A stretch of DNA of 64,000 bases from Pseudisothecium myosuroides (lineage: Eukaryota > Streptophyta > Bryopsida > Hypnales > Lembophyllaceae), in contig OX637292.1 of NCBI GenBank assembly GCA_951799445.1, positions 1,367,296 to 1,431,295 of the forward strand. Reading direction: 5' to 3'. The notes below the pieces were generated by a model. The model was given only the letters and a program-made list of their open reading frames with translations. It was not told the DNA's origin and ran no database searches. Made by a program: the position numbers and the translations under genes. Positions 24,901 through 37,966 of this stretch are shown here, one piece after another; the stretch's first letter is position 1; each line of letters starts with the position of its first letter.

Positions 24901-27727
24901 TACTTTTGTGGGAAGTCCTTTCTTGTTATTCATCAATTTATTTATTTAATTATTTGCTTCAGCCTTGTTATTATATAGTTTTTTCTTATTTTACGAATTG
25001 TTTGGGAATGCAGTGGGAAGCTCTTACACTGCTTCTAATAGGAATAAGTGTGAATCAACTTCATACAACTAAAGAAGGCGCAACTGCTCTCGCGGTTCCA
25101 ATCGCATCAGTGGCATATTTTTATACTCTCGTCTTTGTAAGTACTATGCCACCTCTGCTTGAAGATTTCTGTTTTTTCTATCAAGCATATAATTACATAT
25201 GTATGCTATAATCTGTTGTCCTCCTGTTTTTGTAGGGGATAAAAAGGTATCTCTAATTAGATTTTCTGTTTATTTTATCCAGGTGACAGTCCCCTCGTTG
25301 GCATCAGTTTATAATGAGTATGCACTCAAAAGCCAGTTTGATACCAGTGTTCACCTGCAGGTTCGTTTTGCAACTTTTAAATTATATTCTTTTTGGTTAG
25401 CTTTTGTGATGGTTAAGATGCTGAATTTCAGCAGGTATTTGGCTCTAGATAATCGTACCTTTCTTGAAGTTTTGTTTCTGCAGAACCTCTTTCTGTATGC
25501 ATATGGCGCCATGTTCAACTTCGTTGCAATTATGGGTACTACTATCTACCAAGGTCGGTCTTTCTTTTGCCTCCCAATTTTGGGATCGACCTGTTTGATA
25601 TCGTTTCCAAGGATATTTCGTAATTTTGTTCAAACTGATTGGGCTTCTTGTTTCAATATTTGGAGTCGTTACTGAGGATTTTGCGGATTGCATTCCGTAC
25701 GAGCTGGAGCAGGTGGTGCAGGGTTTAATATTTTTGAGGGACATTCAAAGGCCACAATGTTCCTGATTTTCAATAATGCTGCTCAGGGCATCCTTTCTTC
25801 CTTTTTCTATAAGTATGCCGGTAAGCTCCATTCTAAACTTCAAATTAGGGTCTAGTTGGATCTGAAAAAGTGGCATTCTTTTCATGAAACTAGTTATTCG
25901 ATATGCATTTGCGGCACTTAATGAATGCCACCAATAAGATATCTAGAAAGCTCCTTGTGAGGAGAATTTTTTCACTCATTTCAAGTGGTTTGATAAATAC
26001 CATGAGGTTGACACAGAACCTGTTTCATGCGTCTAATTTCAGCATTTATCGCAGCATCTGAAAAGAGGAAGCAAGAGATTTTGCTAGTTGACATAAGTAC
26101 TCTCACCCCAAATCTGTTTGTTATTTGCCAATCGCTCACAGGGGTCCTCTACTGGGTCCTTTTGCAGACACAATTTTGAAGAAGTATTCTTCAACAGTTG
26201 CTACCATTTTTACGGGCCTTGCTTCAGCTGCACTATTTGGGCATGCACTAACAATAAATTTTGTCCTTGGGGTCACCATCGTGTTCATTTCTATGCATCA
26301 GGTAATTTTCTCGGCCCTATTTGTGCCATTTATTCCTACAGGTCAGGCAGGTGAGAGGGAATCCAAATTTTCAACAATATGAAAAGTGTTATAAAGTGCA
26401 GAGTGGAAAAAGAATATATTGATGACGTCCGAATATAAGTCCTATCTATGATGTGTATATCATATCCTAGCAGTTGGATTTTCCATTGCAGCAACCAACC
26501 TTTGATAACAAATTCGAAGCAAAAAATAAAAGTTCCTTCCCAGTTTGATTTTGAACTGATTATATTAGTGCAGATTGTTGCCAAATCTTTGAAATATGCA
26601 CTTATATGGCGGTATGTTTTTTTTTCCAGATTTTGCATAATGTATAGTTGTTGAATAATATATTGTTGTATACTTTTTCAATTTGTAATGACCATTGTTT
26701 GGGCTGAAAAAGATGGGTTTTGAAGTGAAACATGTTGTCACTCTGAATTTTAGAACGTGTTCAGTTAGAATTTTTGGAAATACAAGTTACGAAAAATTGG
26801 TAATGAATAACTAAGACAAGAATATAGGAAAATTTGGATAGATGAATAAAGGTGTTTTGTGAGAAAGTTTGTTACTTCAAACAATCATCTTAGTGTACAC
26901 TTTTGGGTCCTGTGTCTTCGTGCGCTATGTATCGGGCAATTCTTGCTGGTTACGCTAAACCATTATAGGAGTTTTATTTTGGTGCTCTGGTAGGTCTTGA
27001 TAGAATCTAAGATTCTGGTCTGTTTGTGCAGTTTTTCTCGTCTGTTTCAAAACCCCAACTTGAAGAAACGAGTTACACGCATTTGGAGCCACTGGGACGG
27101 AAACTTGAGTAAGTTGCTTTATCAATCTTTTGTGTATCTTTGAAGATGGCCAAATTTTTACTAGCCTGTAATTGTATTTGATGCATATTCGTTCCTTTTT
27201 AGCAGTGTACTGCCTACATCTATAATCTTTTAGCAAAGTGTTAAGACTTTAATGACTATCGTTATCCTGGAAAGAGGACAGGCGTAAGTTCTGACGTTGT
27301 CTTAAATTGGAACAGCAAGAAAGATTCTTCATTGGATGATTTGGCTTCTGTTGCGCATCAGGAAGTAAGTTTTGTCTAACCTGCCCTTTAAATCATGGTT
27401 CTTAACTTCTTGAAAAGCCCACAGCTTCTGGCTCTTTGCTCTCTTATTAATTGTAAGGTCTATAGAGCGTTTTAAGAAGTTTATAATTACCCGGTGACCT
27501 AAAGCACTGTGACCTGACATCGAATACACATTATGGGCTAACAAGGAGCTCTGATGACCTTGTGATTTCGTAACTCATTGATTGTAGTAATCCACCATGA
27601 GAGTTTTCAAGATCAAGTGGTTGGATTCTTTACAGCAGCCTGATTCTATTTTTCAATGTCGGTGATTGTGCAGGGAAGCCATACTATTTCGGTTAGGTCA
27701 GAAAGGGAACCCCTACTTCCTAAGTAA
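21983..27727 (+). CDS. CMP-sialic-acid-transporter-like nucleotide-sugar transporter (plant NST/SLC35A type)
   Basis: Fourteen exons encode 399 aa: 21983-22132, 23353-23469, 23728-23784, 24102-24179, 24350-24394, 24830-24889, 25014-25136, 25283-25360, 25484-25553, 25713-25820, 26168-26301, 27032-27108, 27316-27364, 27674-27727. All introns are GT-AG and phases join. The product closely resembles, from memory, the Arabidopsis CMP-sialic-acid-transporter-like proteins: [11 protein letters not shown] first helix, [97 protein letters not shown]. It is a multi-span Golgi/ER membrane antiporter. Plants have little sialic acid, so the real substrate is probably another nucleotide sugar. The tail EREPLLPK resembles an acidic di-leucine sorting signal. 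The exon 10 acceptor (after GAGCAG at 25712) was chosen for alignment; GAG at 25709 is an alternative. Confidence 0.93.
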
Positions 27728-28510
27728 GAGTTCTGAATTTCAAATTATATCTCTATTTGAGCTGCAGCCCGTGTAAAAGTATGTTCACAAATTAAATAGC
27801 CAGTCATTCATTCCTTGGAATCATATTTGCACTCAATATCCTTGAGTTGACTTCTAATGTGCTTCAAATGAGGTAAGAGAATTTTGAGGTCCTGAGCTGT
27901 TATGTAATCATGCGGGGGGGTCCTGTTTCTGAAAGGGCCTTTGCGGAACTTAGAAAGCATGTTAGTGAGGCTTCATTGCCTCCAGGAGATTTCACTGTAT
28001 TACAAAGAATAGCAATGCGGTGTGGAATAGCCTGTTCTACGTCTTTATGGAATCAAGTGAATGTTCTTTGCTTAAGTCGGCCTTATCATTTCCTGAACCT
28101 CTGGAATGCAAGTTTAGCTGGTTGGCTTTTGGGAGATCATCACCATCTGACCTTACAATATGCATACAACCTCAACCCTGGAGGACAAGCTGTGTCAGAT
28201 AAACGACTTTCAGCATTTCCGTGGAAACTAGGAATGCATAAATTCATCCAGTCCATAACTAACGATATGTCCACACTTGGTGTTAAAAAAGTGTTGTTAC
28301 TGAGGATCTTAAGAACGAATTTCTAAACCAGTTTCACTTTGCAAACGTCACCCCTAACACCAAGTGTGAACATACCTTTATGATCCCTCGGTAATAACAT
28401 GATGATACAAAGAAAAAGTGAAGAAGATATTGGATTCTCATTAATATAAAATTAAATTAAAACCACAAAAAATAGTGATTGTGGGCCATGTAATGCGTAG
28501 TTAAAAAGGC
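27728..28510. other. Transporter 3' flank
   Basis: This probably holds the 3'UTR. An open frame at 27910-28326 has no recognisable domain and is not supported as a gene. An inverted repeat lies at 28267-28373. Confidence 0.4.
28267..28373. repeat. 19-bp inverted repeat
   Basis: ATGTCCACACTTGGTGTTA at 28267-28285 pairs with TAACACCAAGTGTGAACAT at 28355-28373 with one mismatch. A second related pair (GTTGTTACTGAGGATC near 28293 and GATCCCTCGGTAATAAC near 28382) starts inside the first and ends outside it. It may be a decayed fold-back element. Confidence 0.5.
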
Positions 28511-29442
28511 TTAACCCCTAAAAGACCATTTGTCCCCTTCGGAGACAATTTGGGTCTAGGTAGGTTCCTACTGTCTCAATTTTTAGTGATATTTTTTGGG
28601 ATTTTTCAAGGTTGTGTATTTTTGTGAGAGCTTTGTGAATATATAATTTTTATTTTAATTGATGCCCAAGAGAAAAAGTTATGGCACAATAAACAAAAAT
28701 GGAGTTCGGTGGGCAGTACAAAAAAATCATAGAAAATCAAAAATATTTTTTTTTCTAATTTTTTTCTCAAAGATTATATTTTTGTCTACATGTGAAGCTT
28801 TGTTTCATTCAAGTTGGACTAATAATGAGAAAGTTATGGACAATCTTAGTTTTTCGGGCAATCTAAGTATCTTTTTGGAAAAATAACTTGTAGAATTCAT
28901 TTTTGAATGCAATTTTTAGAATTCTTCAAAAAAAATTGTTAAACAGGGTTAGTTTGTTTTGCTAAAACAATCTCATTGTTGAGATTATTGTGATTCAATT
29001 CCATCTAAAAGCTATTAACAATTTAGTTTTTTCTTCAATCCTATATCCACCTCTACTTAACAATTTTTTAATGGGTGAAAATTAAGTGTTTTTTTTCCTA
29101 ATTTTTTCTGTAGATTCTCAATTCAACTACTTAACATAAATAAGTAGAAAATCAAAATCGGTAGTGCAAAAAATTTGAACTAAAAAGATTCAAAGCCAAA
29201 AAATCTAATCAAGCAAGGTGCAAAAGAACTTTTTTTCTTCACTTTAAATACATATATCTTGCAATCTACGCGGTCAAAGTTTCTAAAATTTCTTCCACAT
29301 ATTTATATACTAGTCAAGTATAAGATCTTACGATTGGATATGCAAAAAAAAACTATTTTTAAAGTTTTTTTCTCTTTGCAATAGAAATGACAGTTTTGAG
29401 CGGCTTTTGATAGGAAAATTACCTTGGTCCTTTAGGGATTAA
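28511..29442. mobile_element. piggyBac-like non-autonomous element, copy 3
   Basis: Flanked by TTAA at 28511-28514 and 29439-29442. Ends CCCCTAAAAGACC and GGTCCTTTAGGGA are inverted. The subterminal hairpin (TTGTCCCCTTCGGAGACAA) is present, and the interior aligns by eye along its length with copy 1. Confidence 0.7.
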
Positions 29443-31222
29443 CAGAGGAAAATGTACATGATGACCAAAAATAAAAATTATGAATTGTAATAAACTAATG
29501 ATAATGGAATCTTAATTAAAACCTTGATATCACCATTGTTTATAGTCAACTAGTCTAGGTTGACTAGTTGCAAATGTGGGGGGAGCTAGGGACTTTGTTC
29601 TTAATAGCCTTTCCATTGAAGTCTTGTTCGATATAACAACGTATGACTAGAAAGTCAAGTTACCAAAATGTGATTATTGGAATCAATACTTGACTACATA
29701 GTGATGTGGAGTTGGTAAGAAAGGACATGTTCTTTTTGGTAGTGTATAAATAGAATCAAAAATATCATTAGGGGTTAAATTTTTATTTGAAGATAATTGA
29801 AAATAACAAACTTTATGTGAAAATTTATGTTTTGTAGAATATTTGTAATAGCTATGAGTTTTCACTATAAAAAAATGATTATACAGTGAAAACAAATGAC
29901 TTTCAAACTTTACAAGCTCTTTAGTGAAGCAGAAGACTTAAAGAGTCTGCAAGTGCTAAATAGTGCCAAATAGACAAGAGCCACTTACACATACTCACAC
30001 ATACTTTGTTTGATCGTTTACAAGCATTACGTGCTAAATGTAAAACTAGAGACATTCCAAGAGTACAACTCAAGGTTCCGAATTGGTCAACATTACATAC
30101 TAAATTTAAAATTGGAAACATTCCACAAGTATAATTTAAGGCCAAATTGGTCACATTTGAATACACACAAAGGTAACCAATCCCATCATGAACTAGGTTG
30201 CTCTAGCCTAATTGAGGACCCAAGTCAATGGTCACATTTGAATACACACAAAGGTAACCAATCCCATCATGAACTAGGTTGCTGTAGCCTAATTGAGGAC
30301 CCAAGTCAAGGATCCAAATTTCTTCTTGCCTCCTAATGTACTAGAAATTGTACAAAGTGAAATTGGAGTGCTACTGTATGTGATTTTGTTGTGACCACCT
30401 ACAATGGTTCTTTTTTTTTCCAAAAGTGAGTTGTCTGGAATCCATGTGAAATAGTCCTCGATTTGCCGTTCATTTGCAGAATTTTTTTCTGAATCCAGTA
30501 AGTGGAATCATGCGCAGTGACAAAATGGTCCACAATGACCTTCCTACCTGTCTTCACAAAACGCGGCGGTTGGACAGAATCGGCTGACCAGCGAAGTGAT
30601 GGAACTTGACACAGAGACCGGCTGCCGGGATTCACAACGCATGTCAATGCCGGAAACATCGAAAAATGGGACAAACCCGCAAAAAAAACAGGACACTGAA
30701 GAAAAACTCCATCCAGCCAGTCGCTCATTCATCAGAAAGCCAAATGGTATCGACATGAAGGAATGACGAAAGCGGTGAATTGATGGTATTTAATTGCACT
30801 GCCGGGACGAATGGCAAGCTTTTTCCTTTCCAGACAGCACAAGCCTAAGCATGGTTTACAACTTAAGAATCCCACATACACCCTGGCTACCATGTCCCAC
30901 TTACAGTAGTATGGACACACAAATGGATGTGTCTACCTACATGTGAACCCTTCAAATTATCCACCCTTATCAAGGCAGAGACCTATCACCTGAAATGTTT
31001 CAACTAGTCTTGCAAATGAAGAGATACAGAGAAAAAAGACAATGCTCCTGTTCCATGCACAGAGGAAGAACCGTCCCAGGATCTCCAGGCCAACCTGCCA
31101 TCAAACAATAAATCGGCCAACTACACGAGGCTTCCAAGGAACGCCACAGAGGTGCATGCAGATGCACAATGCCCCATATAACAAGGCACTGTAGCGTCTA
31201 CTCAATGCCAGAGTAAAGTGGT
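29443..31222. other. Intergenic region with small duplications
   Basis: No gene is supported. A 9-bp palindrome (CAACTAGTC / GACTAGTTG) lies near 29548-29571. Two degenerate ~64-bp direct copies lie at about 30025-30150, followed by the 81-bp tandem duplication. From about 30960 the sequence probably includes the RABD2 3'UTR. Confidence 0.45.
30148..30309. repeat. 81-bp tandem duplication
   Basis: TGGTCACATTTGAATACACA begins at 30148 and again at 30229. The two units differ at about one position (CTCTAGCC versus CTGTAGCC), so the duplication is recent. Confidence 0.85.
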
Positions 31223-34119
31223 CTACGAACAACAGCCGCTTTTCTGGGGGATCGTTTGTCCACGCAACTGAACATTGTTTGGTTTGCTGGTGCTGCTCAA
31301 AGCAGGCTGACTGGCCATCCTACAAGTGACCAAAACACCACTAAATCAGATACAACCCTCACTCTTGATCATAACACTGTATCGCGAATATTTGTACCCT
31401 TCACGACAACAACGCGCATCTGATCCAGGATGATGCTTGCAAAACTAAAAGCTCATCAACGGGCAGGCATTTCGGACATTTATAATGAGATGATGGTCAA
31501 TGAGCACCTCAGATGCTTGAGGACCCTGTTGCATAACTAAACTCAAAAGGGCAGGCCAAGAAACGCGAATTACAGCAAACCCGGGCACAGCACGCAGCCA
31601 AAACCATATCCGCGACAACATCCACGTCATCTGCAATGCACTCACCTGTTTTTTATCTCAGCAGCCATCGTCATGAAAGCCTGTTCCACGTTCGTAGCAT
31701 TCTTTGCGCTCGTCTCCAAGAAAGGAATTCCGATCTCGTCGGCAAAGGCCTGGCACAAAGAACGAGCATTTTGTTGCCATTCAAATGGGACCCAGTACAG
31801 ACCAAAAAACACTAAACAGGAGGCGAGCGCAGATCGAGTACACCGCTGAAAAAGAAAGTATGAACATCCACGCACCTTCGCGGTCGCATAGTCAACCACC
31901 TTCTTGGACGCAAGATCGGATTTGTTGCCAACGAGCAGCTTGTTCACATTCTCACTGGCATAACGGTCAATCTCGTTCAACCACTGCTTCACATTGTTGA
32001 AGCTCTCCTGGTCTGTAACATCGTACACAACCTGCACGGTGACAACAAGGATCTTCCTTTTAAGTCATCTACATGGAAACACCAAAACATGAAACTCGCT
32101 GATCCCTTTCAAGTATAAGCTCCTACACCCTGAAGAGACCCTTCGCGTCACACAATGGAATATGATTGGGAATCAGTGCGACCGACAGTTTTGTACGTTG
32201 TCCGTTTAAAACAGTGCCGAACGGGATGACAGTTTCTCTGGTATAAAAACCTAGTGCAATCTAAATCCCTTCTGGGAGGTACGAACTATAGCCATCGTGG
32301 GTGGGTGGGGGGTGAAGTTTCCCATGTACGCACAGGACCCCAAATGTTAGCACCAGCTCCCCACGGCAAACTTGAACACGCCACTTACAATGATTCCATG
32401 GGCACCACGGTAGTAGCTGCTTGTGATTGTCCTGAACCTTTCTTGACCAGCGGTATCCCACTGCACGTCCACAAACCAGACCCAGTCAACAGCCCAGCTC
32501 ATTCGGAAAATATGGAAACTCTGCCACCAAAAAAACCCTTCAAACGCACACCAGCATATCTTGAGATATCTACAACACGTGGAAAGTCACTCACAATCTG
32601 CAGCTTGATGGTCTTCCCGTCCAACTCCACAGTACGGATTTTCTGTCATAAGAAAAAGCATCCAAAATCCTTCAAACTGTTTATACATATAAGTGTGACC
32701 AAGTAATCACAATCGCCAACAAATGTAGAGTGATCGGACCAAGAAAGGGAGATTCCAAAAAGTAATTCGGAAATGCACTTCAAGCCGCCTACTTCTGGGG
32801 CAAGGCGCCCGACTTTTGTGCAACACTCGTGGGCTTATTGCTTGATGCACAAGATACTGTGATCAACGATCTCTCAATCAGCTGACAACATCGCCAGAGA
32901 AAGTAAGCTCTCAGCATACGTATAATGTGACAGAAATGAAGGAAGTCATCGTAACTCACGAAATCAACTCCAATTGTGCTGATATAGCTCTCCAAGTACG
33001 AGTCATCCTGTACAAACATCACCACGAAATTATGATCCCGATCATGAATCACGGCTGGTGAATCAGGGTTCGTGTCACCTCCAACGGGTGGCCATCAAAC
33101 TCAGAATACAGAACATCTGCCGTGACAAATCATTTAGACGGAGAGTGAAGCCGGGACATGAAACATACCGCAAATCGCAGGAGGAGGCAACTCTTTCCAA
33201 CACCCGAATCTCCGATCAGCAAGAGCTTGAAAAGGTAATCGCTGCAAAAATAAAGGAAATTCTGGAATGCATCAGACACAACCCCACTTCTGATGGAGAA
33301 GTAATAGACTTGCAAAGCGAATCGCTCCAGCACGTTCGTCTTCCAGAAATCTTCGATACAAACTCAGAAGGGAAATAATAAAGCACCGGCCAGAAGGCAA
33401 GACGCTCAAATGCGAGAAGCAGGATCGACACCCAGGGTTTCGAAGCATCAGACTGCGGAGCTCATCGGCCCTCCAAGGCTGATGATGACCAAAGCACCGG
33501 CTAAACGTGCATCCACCTCCAACGGTATATTAACCATGTCCGAAATCCAGCTCCCAGCAACAGACCTAATGAGACACATCTTCCGTACACCTCGACGTGG
33601 CCATCCGCGCAAACGAAATAAATCGATACACTGCGCTCGAGACGAATGACGATGATGGCACACACTAATTGGAGTCCCTCCGCGAAGATGGACAGGGGCA
33701 AATGGAGAATTCGAAGGTGTCCACTTTGAGATACCGAATCACCGGCTCACGAAAGCCCTAGTCTTAAGCGTCCATGGTGCTGGCGGAACCTGACCGCGAC
33801 CGATGCGTGAGACGGCGTCTTGCGAAAACCCGTGCACGCTCGGCCTTCGACAGCCACGGTCACGGACGGGGACGCACCGCCACACCTCATCAGACAAGAC
33901 CCGCAACAGGCGCCCCGGGTGCGCGAGGGGGTTACAAGAGAGCGAAATACCGCCCGGTCGATCGGTATCTACAGACCAAACTGTAGGGCTGTCCGCCAGC
34001 CAAAGAAGCCAAGGGTTTCATTTCCCCAAAGGCGCGAGGGTAGGCCAAACCAGAACCAAGACAGCGGAAGACAGGAAGAGCGAGGGCAAGAGAAAGAACG
34101 CTCACTACTCGGGATTCAT
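31223..34119 (-). CDS. RABD2: RABD2/Rab1-type small GTPase
   Basis: Eight exons on the minus strand, in coding order: 34119-34106, 33241-33169, 33007-32960, 32642-32595, 32460-32389, 32031-31876, 31749-31646, 31319-31223. They give 203 aa, the usual RABD2 length. Introns are GT-AG and phases agree. The start MNPEYDYLFK is family-typical. Nucleotide-binding motifs are GDSGVGKS (P-loop), YISTIGVDF (switch I effector), WDTAGQE, NKSD and ETSAK. The tail ends in SGCCS, whose paired cysteines are the expected geranylgeranylation site, although related plant proteins usually end CCSS. Rab1/RABD proteins control ER-to-Golgi vesicle traffic. The first exon holds only 14 coding bases before an 864-bp intron. 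Confidence 0.95.
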
Positions 34120-37100
34120 GATGTCGCGTGGCGATCTGCTCCAGGCGAGACAGAAGAGGATCTGGCAGGAACGGCGGCAGCAAGAAGCACGCGGACGCTC
34201 GCGGGGAAACACAGCGGCCAAGATCCCGCAGAAGGAAACGAAAGAGGACGGCAATTGAGCGCAGGGCGGGCGGGCTGGGGTTACGGGAGGGAGGCACAGC
34301 GCAGGGGCGGAGCGGAGAGACAAGTGAAGTGAAGAGACAGCGAGGGCAAAGAGAGTGCAGACACGGTAGGTAGTAAGCTAGCGTAAGAAATAATGAAGAA
34401 GTTAGTCAAGCTGGCTGGTCTCCGTGCCTGTGCCCGTCTTCCTTTCCTTCCGCTGGCTCTGTGCCACAAGTATGTTAAACTAAGGCCTTCCACGGCACCA
34501 CAGAAAGGCTCCGACCAGCCTCAAGTCGACGCTCCCGCCACCCGTCCCTTTCCTTCCTTCATTTCTTTCCTTCTTCCTCCACCAACCGACTGGTTCTTAA
34601 GCGGCCCTCCCTCTTGCCAGCCCCATAGATTCCAGACCCTTCTCGGATTTTCTAGATGGGACATCTCCTGCTCCTCCCTATTTTGGACATGACGATGGCG
34701 GTGTCCTGACATCTACGACTAAGACGCTCTCTTGGTAGATTTTGAGGCTTAGCCTTCTTGGGCTTCATCTCTTCTGCATTCATTTATTAGAGCAACCACA
34801 CCATGTCACTGAAAATGAAGAAGATAGAATAGAGTTGGTGGGGTAGGGACTTGCCCATTTGCCACACAAAGCAAATCGGCCCCCACCATGACTCGGAATG
34901 CCAAAAGGATTCCTTCAGAAGTTGCAACTTTGGGAGGCAATTGCTTCCTTGATCCTTCCTCGCTTGTTGTTCTCTATTTGGAGGCTTCTTGTGGTTTTTT
35001 GTTTTCTTGTCAATAAATGTTGCTTCTGACCACAATCTCTCTAGAAGATAAGCGCGATGAACCTTTAAGCAGCCATGGAAGCTTTCTATTCAAAGTTTGA
35101 AATTTGGCGAGGTCAAGTTCTGTTGTTCCATTGGCAAGTTCACGACGTGGCACAAAAGACAGCCCAACCCCGGCCTAATGCATTCCGGGATGCTATTATG
35201 TGTTATGACGAGGGGGCTTTTACTTCTAAAAAGACAAGACCTATCACCAAGGTACTTTAATAGAAATGATTCCATTTTTGGACCATTGGACACTTTTGGA
35301 CCTCAATGCTTGTACATGTTTAACCACCTTTGAAGAAAAACCATTGGTATTTCACCAAAATTGAGGTCACAAAAATTGAAGTCACAAAAATTGTCAACCT
35401 AAAGAGAGTGATATTAGAATATGTTTGGAAATCCAATTATACAGATGGTGTGAAAGCATGATCGTTTGATATTTTAAAAAAATAAAAAAATAATCCTCCT
35501 TTGAAACTAAAAAATTATAATTTGTATTTGCACATAAGTTTACAAGATTATAATTTAAGCCACTACAACACACCAAGAAAATAAGGGGCTTTTGGTAACC
35601 TCACATTGTCAAAGTGTGGAGATTACTTGTTGAAATTAAAAGAAAAATTGACCAAAATAGACACAAAAAAGGAACATTATTCAAGTTTGTTAAGGAAAGT
35701 CTAAGTTTGAAGTAGGTTAGGGTCCTTGAACTAATTTCTAATATAAAATCATGGCAAAGTTCATCCAAGGGGAAAAGGGCATGTTTAGGCCACTATATTG
35801 AATTATATGTGTGCATGTGACAATAACTTATCAAATTTTTTATTGATTTAAATTAGTCAAATTGAAGTATTATTGCATTTTACTAAGTTCCAAAATATAA
35901 TAAAATTGAGGCTCGGGTACTTTACTTGCAGTTACTTTAGAAATAACGCGAGACCTATTAAGGGTAGATTGATTTTAGAGTTTAAGATAGAGGGTATAGT
36001 ACAACGATAGCTCCTACTTAAAAAAAATCCTAGCTATATACATACATGTGTCTTTACTTCATCAAGGACATGTTCAAAATGTATGGCCACGATAAGATTT
36101 TGGGATCCTAAATCATTGCATTTGTAAATGTATAAAGTTAGGCTTAGCCAATATAATACTACTTGTGTGGTTTTCAATTTTCATGTTTTTTTCTTGTATT
36201 GTACATGTATGATTCATTTGTATGATTTGTTTGTATGAATTGATTAATATATGATGTCTATACATGTGTTGTTTGTATGGGTTGTATTCATTAATAGTTA
36301 GAGTATAAATGTTGTATTGGTCAACCTTAAAATTGTGTATATAAATTTTTAAATTACAATAAGGGCATGTTTAAATGTATCAAATTTCAATTTTAATTGC
36401 CATAGGGTGAAGAAAATGGGCAAAAAGTAGAAGTAGAAAAAAATAGGGATATATCTATTGTAAAATAATAACTAAATAGCTTCCATAATAAAAAGTTTTG
36501 ACACACGTACATGTGGATTATAAGGTATAGTGAAGTCCCTGGGAATTGAGATGACGCTAATTTTGCAAGTAAATCTAATTTTGTCTTCTAAAATAGAATA
36601 AATCAATGTATGCACTATTTGTAATATATTAAAGCTACTATGCATTGAAATATTTATAATATTGAATGTATTAATTTCTATAAAATAAAACGATTGCACT
36701 TTTTAGCTAGAAAGTGCGAACCATGTCGTTTGGGGATAAATCCTTTTCAATGAATGACCATCCAGATTCATCCACAACCATTTAGGATTATTTAAGTGAT
36801 TTAATTGTAAAAAAAATTGATAAATAAAAATTCACAATGGACATCCAACCTATCACCAATGGCGTTCAAGACAAACATTGTTGCATTGCAAATGCGTATG
36901 TTATGTAGAAATATATATTTTTATATTATTTTGATAAATTTTGATTATAATAATACAAAGAGAAAAATAGCATCATTTGAAATAGCTTTAAGATGACGCC
37001 TTCTCACTAGTGTGGATATGCCAACTATTAAGAGAAGAATCACCTAAAAAGTAATCTTTCTAAACTATAGAATCTCATTGTTCTTGAGTTCAATCCCCAT

Positions 37101-37242
37101 TTCTACTTTCTTGAATTTCAATATATTGAATTGGAGGGGGGGGGGGTTGGAGTCTCTAGTTGAAGAAGAAGCAAGACCTTCTCGACTTGGGTACTTTACT
37201 ATACGTTATAATCCATATACAACATATGTAAGTCGATTTTTT
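34120..37242. other. RABD2 5' leader/promoter and AT-rich intergenic DNA
   Basis: From 34120 to about 34740 the sequence is GC-richer and purine/pyrimidine-biased, consistent with the divergent RABD2 leader and promoter. Beyond that it is AT-rich with no supported gene. The segment about 36095-36185 recurs inverted near 40436-40530, and about 35955-36010 recurs directly near 40545-40600. Confidence 0.45.
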
Positions 37243-37966
37243 TTAACCCCTAAAGGACCGTTGTCCCTTCGGGGAACAAATGCGTTTTGGGGCAGGTTCC
37301 TACAGGCTGAAATTTTGTCGTGATTTTTTGAATTTTTTTTTGGAGATAGAAAAATTGATAAGCTTTGTGGGGATATAATTTTTTTCACAATTGGTGCCCA
37401 GGAACAAAAGTTATGACCAAATAAGCTCAAAATAGGGGACGGGGGGCAACCCGAGCAGCAAAAAGAAAATGGACAAAAATTTGAATTTTTTTTAAATATT
37501 TTTTCTCATAGATTATATTTTTGTCTATCTGGAAAGCTTTTATTCATTTCATTTGGATTTGTTATGAGAAAGTTATGGACATTCTTGTTTTTCAGGTAGT
37601 TAGAGCATCTTCTTGGAAAAATTAACTTGTAGGATTCATTTTTGAATGCAATTTTTTCAATTTTTTATTTTTTTTATTTTTACATGGTCTGATTTACTTG
37701 CTAGAACAATCTCAGCATTGGGATTAGTGCATTTTAATTCCATCTAAAATATATTAATATTTTAGATTTTCCTTCCATTTCATACTTGCTTCTATATAAC
37801 AATTTTTTTAAGAATGATAATTAAGTTTTTTTGAATTTTTCTTTTTTTTCCTAGATTTTCAACTCAATTCTCCACTACAAACATTTAAAGCTCAAAATTT
37901 TGTAGTGCAAAAATTTTAAGTTAAAAATGTTCAAAGTCAAAAAATCTGGTCCCGCAATGTATTGAA
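37243..37966. mobile_element. piggyBac-like non-autonomous element, copy 4 (right end missing)
   Basis: It begins TTAA-CCCCTAAAGGACC with the subterminal hairpin TTGTCCCTTCGGGGAACAA. It follows copy 1 closely for about 720 bp, then stops matching near 37966 (after CAATGTATTGAAC). The right terminus is absent. Confidence 0.65.

Noticed and set aside
27910..28326. 138-codon open frame after the transporter
   Set aside because: No recognisable domain, ends in an inverted repeat, and is probably 3'UTR or intergenic.
33774..34332. Several Arg-rich + strand ORFs opposite RABD2 exon 1 and intron 1
   Set aside because: They lie over the GC-rich leader and first intron of RABD2 on the other strand and show no domain.
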